Of a stretch of 64,000 nt of DNA, positions 1 to 12,808 are shown one piece after another; the stretch's first letter is position 1; the number at the start of each line of letters is the position of its first letter. The DNA lies in contig CM048552.1 in the NCBI GenBank assembly GCA_026413225.1, positions 64,247,001-64,311,000 on the forward strand, read 5' to 3'. The notes under the pieces were generated by a model. It worked only from the letters and a program-made list of their open reading frames with translations, did not search any database and had not been told where the DNA came from. The position numbers were made by a program, and so were the translations under genes. The DNA comes from Otis tarda (Eukaryota; Chordata; Aves; Otidiformes; Otididae).

Positions 1-699
1 CTGAAACAGAAATTTAATTTGCATGTCACATTTGTTTTGGTTGAATTAATTTTTTCCTCATTCATTTTTGCACAGATATCCCAAATGCCCTGAGATTTGT
101 CACTTGAATCAAGGAGATAATTTCCCTGGAAAAAAAACCAAACCGAAACAAAACAAAAGTAGTCCCTCAAAAAAACTAATAGAGGGCATAGGTGAGAGGC
201 CATGTGCTTTCAACTTAAATAGGTTTCTGATTGCATTGCATATTTTGGAATGCCATCTGAATAGACAGACAGCAAAGGAGACAGTCATAATGAGTAAATG
301 GAATAAAATGGGCCATTTTCTTTAGCAGTATAGAGTATTTCCCAGGATCTGATTGGAGGGAGAAAAAAAAGTCTCCAACCTGACAGTCACCTCAGGCAAA
401 TCAAAACTTAAGTATTTGATAGAATTTGATTACTTTCAAGGAAAGGTAGTTATCAAGGATAAAGGGGTTCTGCTGTGCCTTGCAACTTTCCCTCGACAAT
501 GGGCTGAGGCATTGGGAGCTGCACAGTGCCTCCTCTGCTTGGAGGAGTCTAGCCGCCCTGCTCAAAGCCTGGAACCATGGAGGCATGAGATCCAAGAAAG
601 CAGAGCAAGCTGCGAGCTGATGCTGGATAATAAAATCATCCCCCCTTCACGTAATTGTTTTTATTATGGGTTTCTCAGTATTTTTTGGAAGGGAGCAAG

Positions 700-775
700 T
701 GCTATTATCCCTGCTTTGTAGATGGAGAAGTGAGGACAGTGACAGATGCTGTGATTTGCCTATTGCCATTGAGCT
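700..775 (-). repeat. MIR-like / CORE-SINE relic
   Basis: The plus strand reads TATTATCCCTGCTTTGTAGA, then TGGAGAAGTGAGGACAGTGA and GCTGTGATTTGCC. It resembles the reverse complement of the MIR core and tail (attattatccccatttta, then cagatgaggaaactgaggca). The match is from memory and degenerate. Confidence 0.4.
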
Positions 776-1658
776 GAAAATGTCCTCATTGGGGCAGAGA
801 AAGAAGAAGAAGAAAATGAGAACACAGTGGAGGCATCTGCCTGGCTTGTACGGTACAGATGTTCATTATGAAAATCACGTCACAGCTTAAACAGCTCTGA
901 AATCACGATGCGTTCACAATAACGGTATGACCACTGGGGCTGTGGTGACATCAGTGTATACCCGCACACAGTTTTTTTCCTCGTAGTAGTATAATCTTTG
1001 GCTGTGGACTTAATTACAAAATTAATGATATTCATTGATGGCTCCTGTTTTTTTTTTCTGACTATGATACCCATGGGACATTGTTACAACTGCTGCAGTC
1101 AAGAAAATGAGGCTTCATAAATTTATTCTGTTTCAGTAAATGAATTTATGGTAGTGAAGAAAACTTTCTCTTGTCCAGACAGGGACAATGAGAGACTCTT
1201 TTCTGCCCTCTGTTTAGCAAGTGTATGGGAATATGCCACTCCTTAGTGTAACACTTTCAAAAGGTACCCAGATTCATCTCTGGTAAATGAAAACACATTA
1301 GCTAGCCAAATACATGCCAGCTGTACTCATTACACCAGAACACTCTGTATTACAGTGTTTATTTGCCCTTTTCTGGTTGTAGTGTCATAGTGTCTGAGTA
1401 GTAGGGACCTGGACGCTTGTCAGAGGCATTGCAAAACCATGAAAAAAAATACTTTGTGTCATAATAATCTCAGACAACCAGAAGAATATTAGGTAGAGTA
1501 ATGACACTAGCCAGTTTGGAGTGGGAGAGGAGGCAGAAAGAATAACTGTAGTAAGAGCTTGTTTTCCCCCAGGGAGGCATGCTTTGTCCCTCTGCCATTA
1601 TCAAGTAATTACATTTTTTGCACATTGGGGGACTGGTGAAGATGGAGTCCAAAGAGGA

Positions 1659-1683
1659 GGGGGCGAGGGGGTGGGGGGTGGGG
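1659..1683 (+). other. G-quadruplex motif in PTN intron 1
   Basis: Four runs (G5, G5, G6, G4) are separated by one to three bases, a textbook G4 motif on the transcribed-RNA-like strand. It sits at the start of a purine-rich stretch that continues to about 1710. Confidence 0.8.
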
Positions 1684-4600
1684 AGGAAGAGAGAGAGGGA
1701 AAGGGAGGATGTACCGGTAGTTGTGGCTGGGGAAACTCATGACCTGGATGCTCCTGTGAGTCTCCTGTGGTCTTCCTGGTGGATTGTTGGCTGGTCAAAT
1801 CCAGGACTGTTTAATCTCATCTTCAGTCTTGGAGAAATGGAAGTGTAAAGAACCCCAGTGTGACTTTGTAGACAGTGATGCAGCAGCTGTGATCATTGTG
1901 GGAAGAGCAAAGAGGGAAAAAAATGACAGTAACAGAGGTGGCTTAAAATGTATTTTTCAGTTAGAATCTGGAAATACAGCAGAATGAACTGAAATATCAG
2001 CCCTGATTTGGTTTTTTTTGTTTGTTTGTTTTGTTTTCTTCAGCCTCTCTGCTAGAGCAGTGGGAAGGGAGGGTTAATAGAAGAGGCAGTTGCAGAAGTC
2101 AGTTATCACTCGAGACCCTTGACTCGCTCAGACCCACCACGAGCGAAAGAGAGGAAGAAAATGTGTGCATTATGGATGAGAGTGAAATAAGAACTCAAGG
2201 AACAAGGAGAGAAAACTGATTTCAACAGTGATGTTAATTTCAATGATGTAGTTCCTCAGAGAAATTTTGAAGGCCAGAGCTAAGAAAATGATCTTTATAC
2301 ATTGGCTAGGGACCAACAGAGAAAATATCAACCACTCCTTTTGCATTTAATAAATGTAATGCTTCTCTGGAAAAGACAGCATATTTTTTTACCCTTTTAT
2401 TGGCATGGTTAATTTCTTAACATCAGTTTATGATATTGAAAATGTGTTGTTTTTTTTTTTAATTATGACTAAAAAAATCAGGTGTGTTCTCTAGGCTTTC
2501 TGAAAATAAAATAATTTTTGTAAAATCTTGTGTTGGAAATTTGGAAAGAGAGGAGCATAAAATTTTTAATCCCCTTTGGAGGATTTTGACCGTCTCTATT
2601 AAATGTTTAGTTCCCTGGCCTTTTAACCATCTGTACTGCCTGTTGTGTTTCTTTAGCATTGCATTTCCACTTACCTTGCTTTTTCTCTCTATTTCCTCTC
2701 ATTTTCTATTTCTTGCTGTTATATATTTGTTCACAAAACTACTTTCTAAACACTAAACTTTCAGTCAAAAAAAAATTGACAACTTTTATAATTGGTTCCT
2801 TCTTTGATCAGATAAAGGCTTATAGTATCCTGGGTTGGCAAAATTTTGCTTAAAACTTGAAACAAAGGAATTACACAGCTTTTGGTGCTCCCTGAGAGAC
2901 AGAGCTGGCTAGTAAGTTCAAATAGATGTTCAGATTTCTAGGTCTGATGTTATGTTGCAGAAGTATCTGGAGATTCTGCCTATGAGAAACAGTAGGATTG
3001 CTTGTACAGCTTGTGTAAAATTATATTTTTAATGGAAGGGAATACAGTTTAGTAGTAGTGAAAAATAATGAAAAGAAAATTATTTTAATTCATAAAAAAT
3101 GCTTTCAAAAACTTGCCATCTTGTTGAACTGATGTTCTCCCGTGAAACATTTTAAGTTTGGCAAAACATTTTGGAAAAATGGAAGAAATGTTCTGTCTAT
3201 ATTTGTTTGGACCAGCTCTTTTCTTGAGTCTCAAGTCAGTATAAATTATGTTCAGCACTAAAAGGCAGAATTCATGTACCCAGAGTTATCTAATTTGTGT
3301 CTGGGGAGCTAGAAATATAAAATATCCACAGTGTGTGTTTGCCTTAGCCTGATGTGGGAGACAAACATGCAATCAACTATGCAAATATCAAAGGCGAGGG
3401 GAACTGTTATCCACAACTTAACTAATTACTTTAGCTTATTTATGTGAACAAAGCTAGATGGGGCATGTTCATTGATCGTTTTTTTTTACTTTTTGTTGTT
3501 TACATTCTAATAATTTTCTTCAGTCATGCTACTCTTGGTTCCCTGCTTATTTTTATGGCATTGGCATAACTCTGGCCTCGCTGCTCATTTTTCTGGCCCT
3601 TACTGATGTCCGTGTTCACAAGAGAATATGAAGTTGATTACATATTGAAAAATGTAGTCCCCAGGCTGCACACTGCAATTTTTGGGGTGAAGTGTTTGAC
3701 TTGGGCTTATCAGAAGGTTCATGCTGTGATTTTTTTCCTTTTTAGTGAACTGTTTGATTCTGGCTTGTTATTATGGGTACCCTGTGCTCAAGCACAGCAT
3801 AAATGCTGGTTTAAAAAAAAAAAAAAAGAAAGTTTGCCAAATATAATTTTAGCCTTCTAGAGTTTTCTTACTTCTCACTGACTGATCTGCAGCAACAAAC
3901 AGATATATACGCAATTTTATTTTTTTTAAATTTACCACTCTGCTGCTGAATAAATTGCTGCTTATCCAACTCCTTCCAGTACTGGCTCACCTTGGAAGCA
4001 ATTGCCTCCTCCCCACCAGCTGCTGCTTGCCAGCTTCCTATCTCCTGTGTGGAAGGAAGGCATCGCTGGAGCTGCTTCCCATGTGGGTTGGCCCCTCTCT
4101 CCCTCTAGGTGTAGAAGCAAAGAAGAGAATGGAAAAAAGAAAAACTGAAGAAGCACCTGTTAGTTGAAACTCCCTGATTCCCTATCATTTTGCCAGGCAG
4201 AGCAACCTACTGGCTGCACTGTGCCGTGTGTGTTGGCACAAAGACCTCGAGGCTGGTGCTGAGATGCTGGCCCCACTGCATGGCTGTCCTCCTGCAGCTG
4301 AGATGCAGAGAGCTTTTTTCAGAAGGGCTTGGGGTTTCCTGCATCACTTTGAACTAACTTGTTAGCACACAGACTTAGACCATTGGCATTCACTGTTTGA
4401 TGTTGCTGACACAGCTCCCAAAATTTCATGACTGTATCACAGGAGAATGCCAGTCCCTCACAGGGAAGTCAAAGGAATAAGGGAAATGAACACACAGATT
4501 TTTCTTTGGACAGGATTACAGTAGCTGCTGGTCTCTGAATTAATATGTTATTTGATTTTTTTTTTGTAAACTGACCAACCCTCTCACCCTCTACCCTCTC

Positions 4601-5574
4601 CAAAAGTAAAATAAAATTTCGCTACTTAATTTGACCGAAGAAGAAAACTTGGTGTTTCATCATTATTCTAGTAGATTTTCTTTAGTAAAATCATTCTGAA
4701 ACATAACCATTTTTGGAAATGAGATCAAGGCATGGTTTTTCAGCCAGAGATAGTATCATTAAGTTGAGCAATCAATTGTTATAATTAAAAGGTTCTTTCT
4801 GTTCTTAAACCTTGGCTTACTTTTAGGCTTAGACTACTAAGGCTATGGTAGTAGTTTTGTTTGAAATGAACACAGCATTTCTTTGGTCCGCGAAGGTGCA
4901 ACTAAATTATGAAGATCAGCAAGTTGGCTCATGGCTTTGTGCTGTGAGAAGAGTTTGGGGATCTTTACCCATAAGGAAGCCTACAGAGGAACGTATGTGA
5001 TGTCTGTGTCTAGTTTTAGTACTCAAGAAGGAAAAATAAGGTGAATAAAGATTTAGCTTTAGATAAAGAAAAAACATTCTTTAGATAAAGAAACGAACAG
5101 TGGCAGGGCAGCCAAGAAAAAGAAATAAATTACTGCTGTTGAAAACTGCAGTAGTCAGAGTGGAAAGCAGTTAATGAAAAGCTGGTACCTGAAAGACATT
5201 TGGGTGAGATCAGACTGAAATATCAGGTGCATGTGGTACCTGAGAAGCTGGAATTGGAGAAGCTGGAAAGAGGTGTAGTACCTGCAAATGGATATTATTG
5301 GGTTAGCCCAGACACTCTGTGATGGTAATCAGGACTGGTAGACAGGATTTGAAGGTACAGAAAAGAGAGAAACCACAGTAAAAGGCATATAGCTGTAATT
5401 GAAATTAATGATATACTGTGAATAAATAAGAGCTACCGGTATGCATAAGATAGGATTCATATGACTCAAAACTACTTTGGAGAAGTATTGAAAAATATCT
5501 TCTGGTTTTGTGTCAACTCAAAGTTGAATGTGAATTTAGAAGTCCTTGTGCTGTTATGCATGAAGAAATGCATA

Positions 5575-5602
5575 ATAAATAAAGAGCTCTCTCTTTATTT
5601 AT
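5575..5602. repeat. 12-bp inverted repeat with 4-base loop
   Basis: ATAAATAAAGAG, CTCT, CTCTTTATTTAT forms a perfect 12-bp hairpin. It is AT-rich and simple, and no terminator or miRNA features accompany it. Confidence 0.9.
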
Positions 5603-7735
5603 AAATAATAAAGAGGTCTCTCATTGTAGAAGGGTTTATCTTTCCAAATTTAAATTAGAGTCTAAATGGTGCTAATAATAATAGAGGCCAATTATTTGTG
5701 GATGTGATTTCTTCATTACCTACCATAGGACTATAAGAAGTTGATGCTATTTTAGAATTTAATTCAGTATGACTTTACAGCTCATCCTTAAAAATGACCA
5801 CTTGTGTCAAGTGTTAACAGGCTGATTCAGTTTATATTACATAGGATCATGAACATAAATCTAATTAAGGTTTTCAGTTTTAAAAATTGATTTTTAAAAA
5901 AATTAAGTAAACTGGTGATGTGTCTTGGACCAATGCAAGGTTTTTAATAAAGGATTGTTTCAAGTCTCTTTGTATCAAAGAAAAAATCAAAATTATTTCC
6001 TCAAGAAAAAAAAAAGAGGAGGGAAAAAAGCCCATAGAGAGGAATTCTAAATCTGACTGGGGATCAGCCCACTAAAGTGCTGTCAGGAGGAATTTAAGAA
6101 AACGGTACTGATTATCCAAGAAAGTAGTGTATTGGAAGTCCAGAAGTGGTGGATTGTTGAGACTCACCAAAAACTACGCTGACTTAAATCTTGCAAAGGA
6201 AATGAAAAGCAAATCTAGATTTTTTTTTCCATAGTCCTGCAAATAAAGACAACAGATGAAATGTGTATGTGTGCGAGGGAAGAGAGAACATTTTACAGTT
6301 GGAAGATTATAGTTCACAAAGGTCTGGCTCCAAAAGCACGTGAGCATTTGCCTCAGTTTTCAGTGTGAGTAGGACATAGGGGCATGCACCAGATGGTGAA
6401 TGAGAAAGAGACTTGGAGAAGCAGAAGTTTCTGCAACTGTTACAGAGGTCAAACTCCGAAGAGTTGAACACTCTTAACTTCTGTTGTACAGAGAAAATTG
6501 TATGTTTCCATCTCAGAGTACTGTAAAAATGGCACTTGACATTTCAGATTCATTAAGACTGTTAAAACATGCATCAAATACTTCCTGCTGTTGTATAACT
6601 AGAGCATAGCAAATATAACATTTATATTTAAGAAGGGGGAAAGAAACAGATCCAAGTAACCGCAGATATGTTCATCTGCCCTCGGTAGATGGCAAAATAG
6701 AACACATTTTTAATAAGAGAATAATTTAAGAAGTGGAGGTAAATGTTAAGTTTCATTAAACACAGCATGTGTTTATTGAAAGGAGACTGAGCTCACAAAC
6801 TAGACCATTTAAAAACTGATTTTGTAGATGTGAGTAATCTGGGACTAATAGAACTGTTATTTATTAAAGTATTTGTTGTGAGACTTGGTGAGAAATTATT
6901 CATTCAAGCAGGAACAAAAGGATTAATGCAAAAGGTAGTCCTAACATGACTAAGGAGCTTAAAGAAAACTCAAAATGAACCGTGTTGTGAAGAGAAATAA
7001 TGGGCTGCTGGAATTTCTTAGATTTGCTTTTGGGATGCATTTTATTTATTCATGATCATAGATTGAAAAAGATAGTGTACTAAAAGATAAAGCTGGGAGT
7101 TATAGTTATGCTCAAAATATTGTTTATGGGCAAAGAAGAACCATATCTTTTATGTATATTTATATAAAGTAAAAAATTTGTTGTTAGTGTCACTGAAATC
7201 TTAACAGTCTAATCCAAGAATCATTATTAGTGTAGATGTAATTGTTACAGAAAAATAATATCTATGCAGATGTTATAATAATAATACTACCACTGCCACA
7301 TTTAAAAATGTTATGCATACACTTAGATTGAACTGCTTTTCCTACTGCTAACCCTTCCCCAGGTCATCTTGGGGCTAAGGTTGGTGGTTTCATTATGATG
7401 GTGGTGGTGGAGATGGTTTTGGTGACTTGTCATCATCTGGGGTCCTTGGCCAGAAGGGTGTTTGTGTTGATGATTTCTTCTTCCTCACTTTAGGATCAGC
7501 TTGGGGTTGATTTTTTTATTTTTATTAACATGCTTTTATGCTTTTCTCTTTCTTCATTGGTCTGCAGTTCCATGTTATATCCAAACTTGCTATATATGGT
7601 GCCTTCTAGGTATGTTGGAAACTATTTCTGTGTTCTCTTTGTTACTCCTATATCTAGTTCTATCCAGCTCCTGGTCTGGATTTCTTTATCTGACCATGCA
7701 TGAGTTTTTTATAGCTGGGAGATCACCACTGTAAA

Positions 7736-7774
7736 GCCTGTGCCTCATCGTGTGCCTGTGCCTCAGCCTGTGCC
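7736..7774. repeat. Short imperfect tandem repeat
   Basis: GCCTGTGCCTCA recurs about three times with small changes and a partial last unit. It lies in PTN intron 1 and has no evident role. Confidence 0.7.
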
Positions 7775-10700
7775 ATACCTGCGCTACTCTACACTGCATC
7801 CCATGTCTCCACTTCTCAAGGCCTTCGCTAAGATACCAGTCCTGTATTTCTCTGTATACGTTATTATAATGGAGTCATAAGACCTGGGTGGCTCCATATA
7901 ATGGCAAGGAAAAGTAGATGAAATCAGCCATAGCTAGGTGGTCAATTAGAAAAATGGCTGTTACGGCTAAACTAAATGTGACAAAGCTGCAGACAAGCCA
8001 AGGAAAGCTCAGACAAGAGCAAACCTTGACAAGCTTCAGTCCTGAGGCCTTGCAAACTTGCTGCAAAGCCCATGGGCTGTCGTTAGTGATGGCAGTATGT
8101 ACAGTATTGCAATACGTGCAGGATAACAGCTGATGTTTTACATGTTATACTGGAAGAACTGGAGGATATGGACGGGTTAAATCATGTGAGAAAACCTGAT
8201 AGTTCAGAGTGGGAGATAACACTCATATGGACTAATAATAAAATACTTGTTTCTATAATCTGAGACCTTGCCAGTTGCTTTGGAAAGAACAGATGAAGGG
8301 GAGGGCTTGTGAGTAATAGTTATTAACAGAAAAAAAGCCACCTGCAAAAGGCATATGTGATCCTAGGATGTGCTGCATATGCTAGCTTCAGTAAGGCTAG
8401 GAAAAATAAACACTTGCTCACCGATGGAGCTTCATCTGAAATTGTCTGGTTTGTTCTGGACACTTGTGTTCAGAAAAGATTTCTTCAGATGTGAGAAATC
8501 AAGAACCTGTTTATGAGTTAATTGCATGAGTGCAGATAGAGTTGTTCCAGCAAGCTTGACTTGCACTGAGATCCAAAGGTCTAAGGAGCCCAGCATGAAA
8601 ACACCTGGGCTGCCTTGGGCTGTCAACTGGGGTACGAAGGAAGTAGGCTACCTTTGCAGGGTCTTGGGTTGGAAGGAGTAAACTTTCTCTTGGGCTGTTA
8701 GACAAAGCCTGGCATTGCATGAAAGTGTCTGTAGCATTTTTGGACCCAAATGGAAGTGTCTGCATGCCACTGTGCCACACTATGTAGATACTGAATTGGG
8801 TCTCTGGTAGAGCTGGGATTTGTGTGCTGCAGTTCATAGGATAGGTATTTCTTAAAGAAGTTAGTACTGTTAGTCATGTGGACTGTACTCATTACAACAA
8901 ACTAATGGTTTAATGAGTCAGGTTCAGGAGAGATGTGTGACTGTAAAATCAGGTTGGGGGCAGTGGGAGATTTGGAGTGAGATGCTCAAGCTCATCTCTG
9001 AAGGTCCTTTAAACTGCAGAGGTAGGTGCCTGACTCTCCTTCTGGTGCTCAACATGCAATTGAACCCATGGATGGATGGTTGATGAACTCATTAATTTTC
9101 TGACTGCCTGCCATTTTAAAATTTTCTTTTCATGTTTTACTCCAAAGCAGAGATTGACTGCAAAATCAACTGTAAGACTGAAGTAATTCCTGTGCCTAAT
9201 TTTTGTTGGGAGAAGCCACTTGCTACGGTGCCTCTCAGCTGGGCTTCACTTCTCACTTCATTAAACACTTCACGTTTTCCTAACACTCTCTGTTTTAGTG
9301 TTTAACTGTCACTAACTACTTCTCTATTCTCTCATTCCTGTTTTGGTGCTCTTTTCATGACTACTCACTCTCTTTTTGTGATCTTGTTCAGCTTACCATT
9401 TAAACTGTTCTAAATGTTCTTTCTCTCTCTTTAACTTTTATCTCTTCTAAGGTTTCCTGAAGCTCCTCCATGCCCTAAATGTCTATTTTCTTGCCTTCAC
9501 TTTTATTTTTGTCTCTCCCTGTTGGTTGTAAATGCCACTACCTTTTGTTTAAATGTTGCTATCTCTCTCTGTTTAGAGGCTGTCATGCAGGATTTTAGAA
9601 ATACTTTCCCTTGATGACACATGATTTGCTCATTACCATTGGTGTAGATAGAAGACTGCTTGCAAAAATCAAAATGTTGAGGAGGAGTTCATTTTGCATA
9701 TCACGGAACACTTGTTTTTTCATTGCTATTAGCAGTTTTGGCAGTTCTTTAAATCAAAGGTTGAACTGGACATGTTATCACAGAATCTAATGAAAAGGAA
9801 AAATTGTTACCTTCAAATTTTGAAAAAATAAACCATAAAAGACAAAGTTATTTTCAGGGGAATATATTGTTTTAAAAAACAAATCCAGTCTGACATGTTT
9901 TTCTCTTCTTCCATCTTTTTGATGGCCAGCTGAGATATTTGAAAGGAAGACTGAAGATTGAACTCAAATGATTACTGATAGGCGGGATTTTCTGGCCTTT
10001 TGAAAAAGTATCTAATATTTAATGGGTGTATAGGCCATATATAATATAGGCCATTTGTAATTTTGTGGGAGCAACTGCCCTTGCTAATCTATCATTTGCA
10101 AAGCAATTATGCAATTTTCTGTAGTCGTACTGGTTACATCAAGTTCAAGGTGTTGGTGTGATGTGAGGCAAGGCCTCCGTCTGTACAACATGGCTTTTCA
10201 CTTGTTGGTGATTAATAGCAAAGGCACTTCAGGAAGCAGCCTGGCTCTCTCTGCCAGAGGGAGAGATATATATCTCTGCAGGTTTGTGTTTGCTTTAGAC
10301 AACTTGGCAAGTGTTTTGGCTGTAGGGAGACTTGGAGTCTTAGGAAAACATGCTATATTAAGGCTCTGTGGGGTTTTGTTTATAGGGCTTCTGGAACATT
10401 TCAGACTCCAAAACCCAACTATTTTCCCTGCCTGTTTTGCTGAAAATAATGTTGATCAGATTTGAATTTGAATCTCTGTCAACTAAATATAAGGCAGCTT
10501 CCCTACAGACGGTTATCCATGGCTCCCGGTGACTGCCAGCAGCCCATGGAGTACGTGTGACCACATCTCAGGTCCATGGGGTGGGCAGCAGGGATGCAGG
10601 AGGGAGCCTTTAAGCCCATTGCTGGTGTTGCTTGCTTGCGGTGGTATCCTGCGCAGTGAACCCACAAGTGCTGCCCTGCTTCAGCTTCTGACACCCTCAG

Positions 10701-12699
10701 ACAGCAGGCTGGGATGGTGTCTTGAGATTATGAAAGTATTTGTCTCTCTTTCCATATGTGTTTCACACAAGAACTTAACTCCCTCCTTCAACAAGGAATT
10801 CGGGTGAGTTGTTTGGAAGAAAGAAAGTGAGAAGGTAAATTGGAATAAGAAAATGGGACCTGAGGTGAGGTGCAGTGCTACTGGTGGTGAAGTTTCTCCG
10901 AGGGAAAGGAGACTGAGGGGGAAAGTTTGATGTCTTAACAGTATTGCAACTGTCATTATGAATAACTAGTTTGAAGTAGGCTGAATAAAAGGGAAGGTTG
11001 CATATTAATTTTTTTTTAATTGCTTGCTCTATTTATTTATTTATTTGTTTTCCTGTAAAACGTGAGAGGCTCTAAGTGGAAACATGTAGCAGAAGAAAGG
11101 AAAAAACAAACCCAAGCTCATGCAGAACTCCCGTGTGTTCTAGCTCTGGGATCTGTTTGAGTTCACTGGAAGCACTGGTGGTCCTTTTTTTTTTCATGAC
11201 GGGAAATGGTGTTTTCTTTTGAAGTAAACCAAACTGATGCTAATGACAGCTCTTGCAGACTTTTGAATGTCAGGTCTCTTGTAGTCTTCACATGAACTTT
11301 ATTTCAACAAGACCATTAATTTTTCTCTTCTGGCTTCTAGCTGGATACTTAAAAATCTCTGTGTTTGGGATTCCTCTCCTGTTTTCCATGTCAATTACAA
11401 TTATGTTGCTTTTGAGCAAGAGGTTGCCAGCAGGGAATACTGAAGAGTGCCAAATTAAATTTCAAATACATTTTGTTCTTTGTTCCTGGTGAGAATTATT
11501 TCTCCCCTAAGGTTACTGTGCTCAGCAAAATGAGATCAAGTTGCATCAAAACCCTCTGTAACATCAGTGTAGTTGAGTTTTTAAGGCCATCTCAGTGGCT
11601 AGCACTGTTGACACCTCCTTGGAGGGCTGGTACAGCATGAATGTCTTGGGCCCTGGCTTGGGAAAGAAAAAAAAAAAGGGGCTGGAGAAACCTTCCATCT
11701 GAGCAATCTCTAGTCCACTGTCTTGGTACATGGCCACCTACTAGAGATGTGTCTCTGGGAAATGAGGAGGCTGCTTACTTTTAACATATGTATTTGTTAT
11801 GTCCCTTCTTTCTGATAAACAATGCCAAAATGAGACAATGCAAATTACAGCAAAGTGGAAGGGGAGTATGTGTATAAGTCATTGAAGTCAGCCAGCTCTG
11901 ACTGACTTTTGGTGATTGGCTAATAACTGATGCCTCACCACCAAGCCAATGTTTTTGTTACCTTTTTATATTTGAATGTTTGCTTCCCAAATCCAGATTT
12001 TGAGTTGATTAGCATGCTATGGATAGCATCTAGCTGTGTGTGCATGTCCTATCTCTGTGCCCATTTTGCATTTCAGGCAATTATCTTACTTTATATTAGG
12101 AAGAGACACTAATTGGAGGGGAAGGGAGAGTTAGGTAGCAACATGCCAATGACAATTAAGATAATACATCACATATTCCCTATGTAAGTTTTCATGAAAG
12201 AAGCTCTTTTCAGATGTCAAGTAAGCCTAATAAGAATTGGAACACTTGCAAGGTGGACAGAGTAGCATTCCCTACTTCATATCAATAGGTAAGCAGAAAC
12301 CCAAAGTATATGTTATGTTTAGTTTTACACGATAAATCACAGCCAGAGATCAGGAAAGAAGAGAGAAATTCCAGGCCTATCAGGAGCCTTGATTCTCTGA
12401 CAGGTTTCTAGGAGGTGAGCAGTAATTACTGAACTTCCCATGGCAAAACTCATCCGTAATATCAGTGATATAGGTCAGGGATTTGGTACAGAGGCTGGAA
12501 AATAATTGTTAAAATCTTTGTATTCTCTCTGGAATTAAGATAATTGCCCATTCTGTCAGTGGCTAATTATGTTTGACCTGCTTGTGTCTTGTGGCCCTGA
12601 AGCAGAGCTTCCCAAAAATGCTGTAGCAACACTTTATGTGGGGTCCCACTTTTTACAGTCTGACCAACTTGTTTTTCCTCTCTCTTGTTAATCCTCAGA

Positions 12700-12808
12700 A
12701 TGCAACACCAACAACAGCAACGTCGCATGTTCACAGCTGCCCTCCTGGCACTTGTTTTCATTCTGGCAGCTGTGAGTACCACTGAGGCCGGCAAAAAAGA
12801 GAAGCCAG
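12700..12808 (+). CDS. PTN: PTN first coding exon (signal peptide)
   Basis: The exon starts at about 12699, after a pyrimidine-rich tract ending TTAATCCTCAG, so only one base precedes the ATG at 12700. It encodes 36 codons plus one base and ends at 12808 before the donor GTAAGG. The product is a glutamine-rich start (MQHQQQQRR), a hydrophobic signal-peptide core and the first basic residues of the mature chain (GKKEKP). The ATG was chosen because it gives the conserved MQ..QQQRR start; the later in-frame ATG at codon 10 would remove the basic n-region. Human PTN has a slightly longer glutamine/tyrosine stretch here. Confidence 0.97.

Larger units (their letters stand above)
1..12698 (+). other. 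PTN: PTN intron 1 (3' part); no coding exon
   Basis: This stretch precedes the first coding exon. In known PTN genes the upstream exon is non-coding and far away, so it is read as the end of a long first intron. It is AT-rich, and its many short open frames have no recognisable product. Visible content: a MIR-like relic near 700-775, a G-quadruplex motif at 1659-1683, an A15 run near 3812, a hairpin at 5575-5602, a short GCCTGTGCCTCA repeat at 7736-7774 and small GGT repeats near 7400. No promoter or CpG island is evident. Confidence 0.7.

Noticed and set aside
2017-2060. Strong acceptor-like TTTTGTTTTCTTCAG in intron 1 as the start of a hidden PTN exon
   Set aside because: No matching donor, conserved coding frame or known PTN exon is seen after it; T-rich introns often contain such sequences.
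7736-8420. Possible endogenous retrovirus remnant in intron 1
   Set aside because: No LTR pair, primer binding site, polypurine tract or gag/pol motif could be found.
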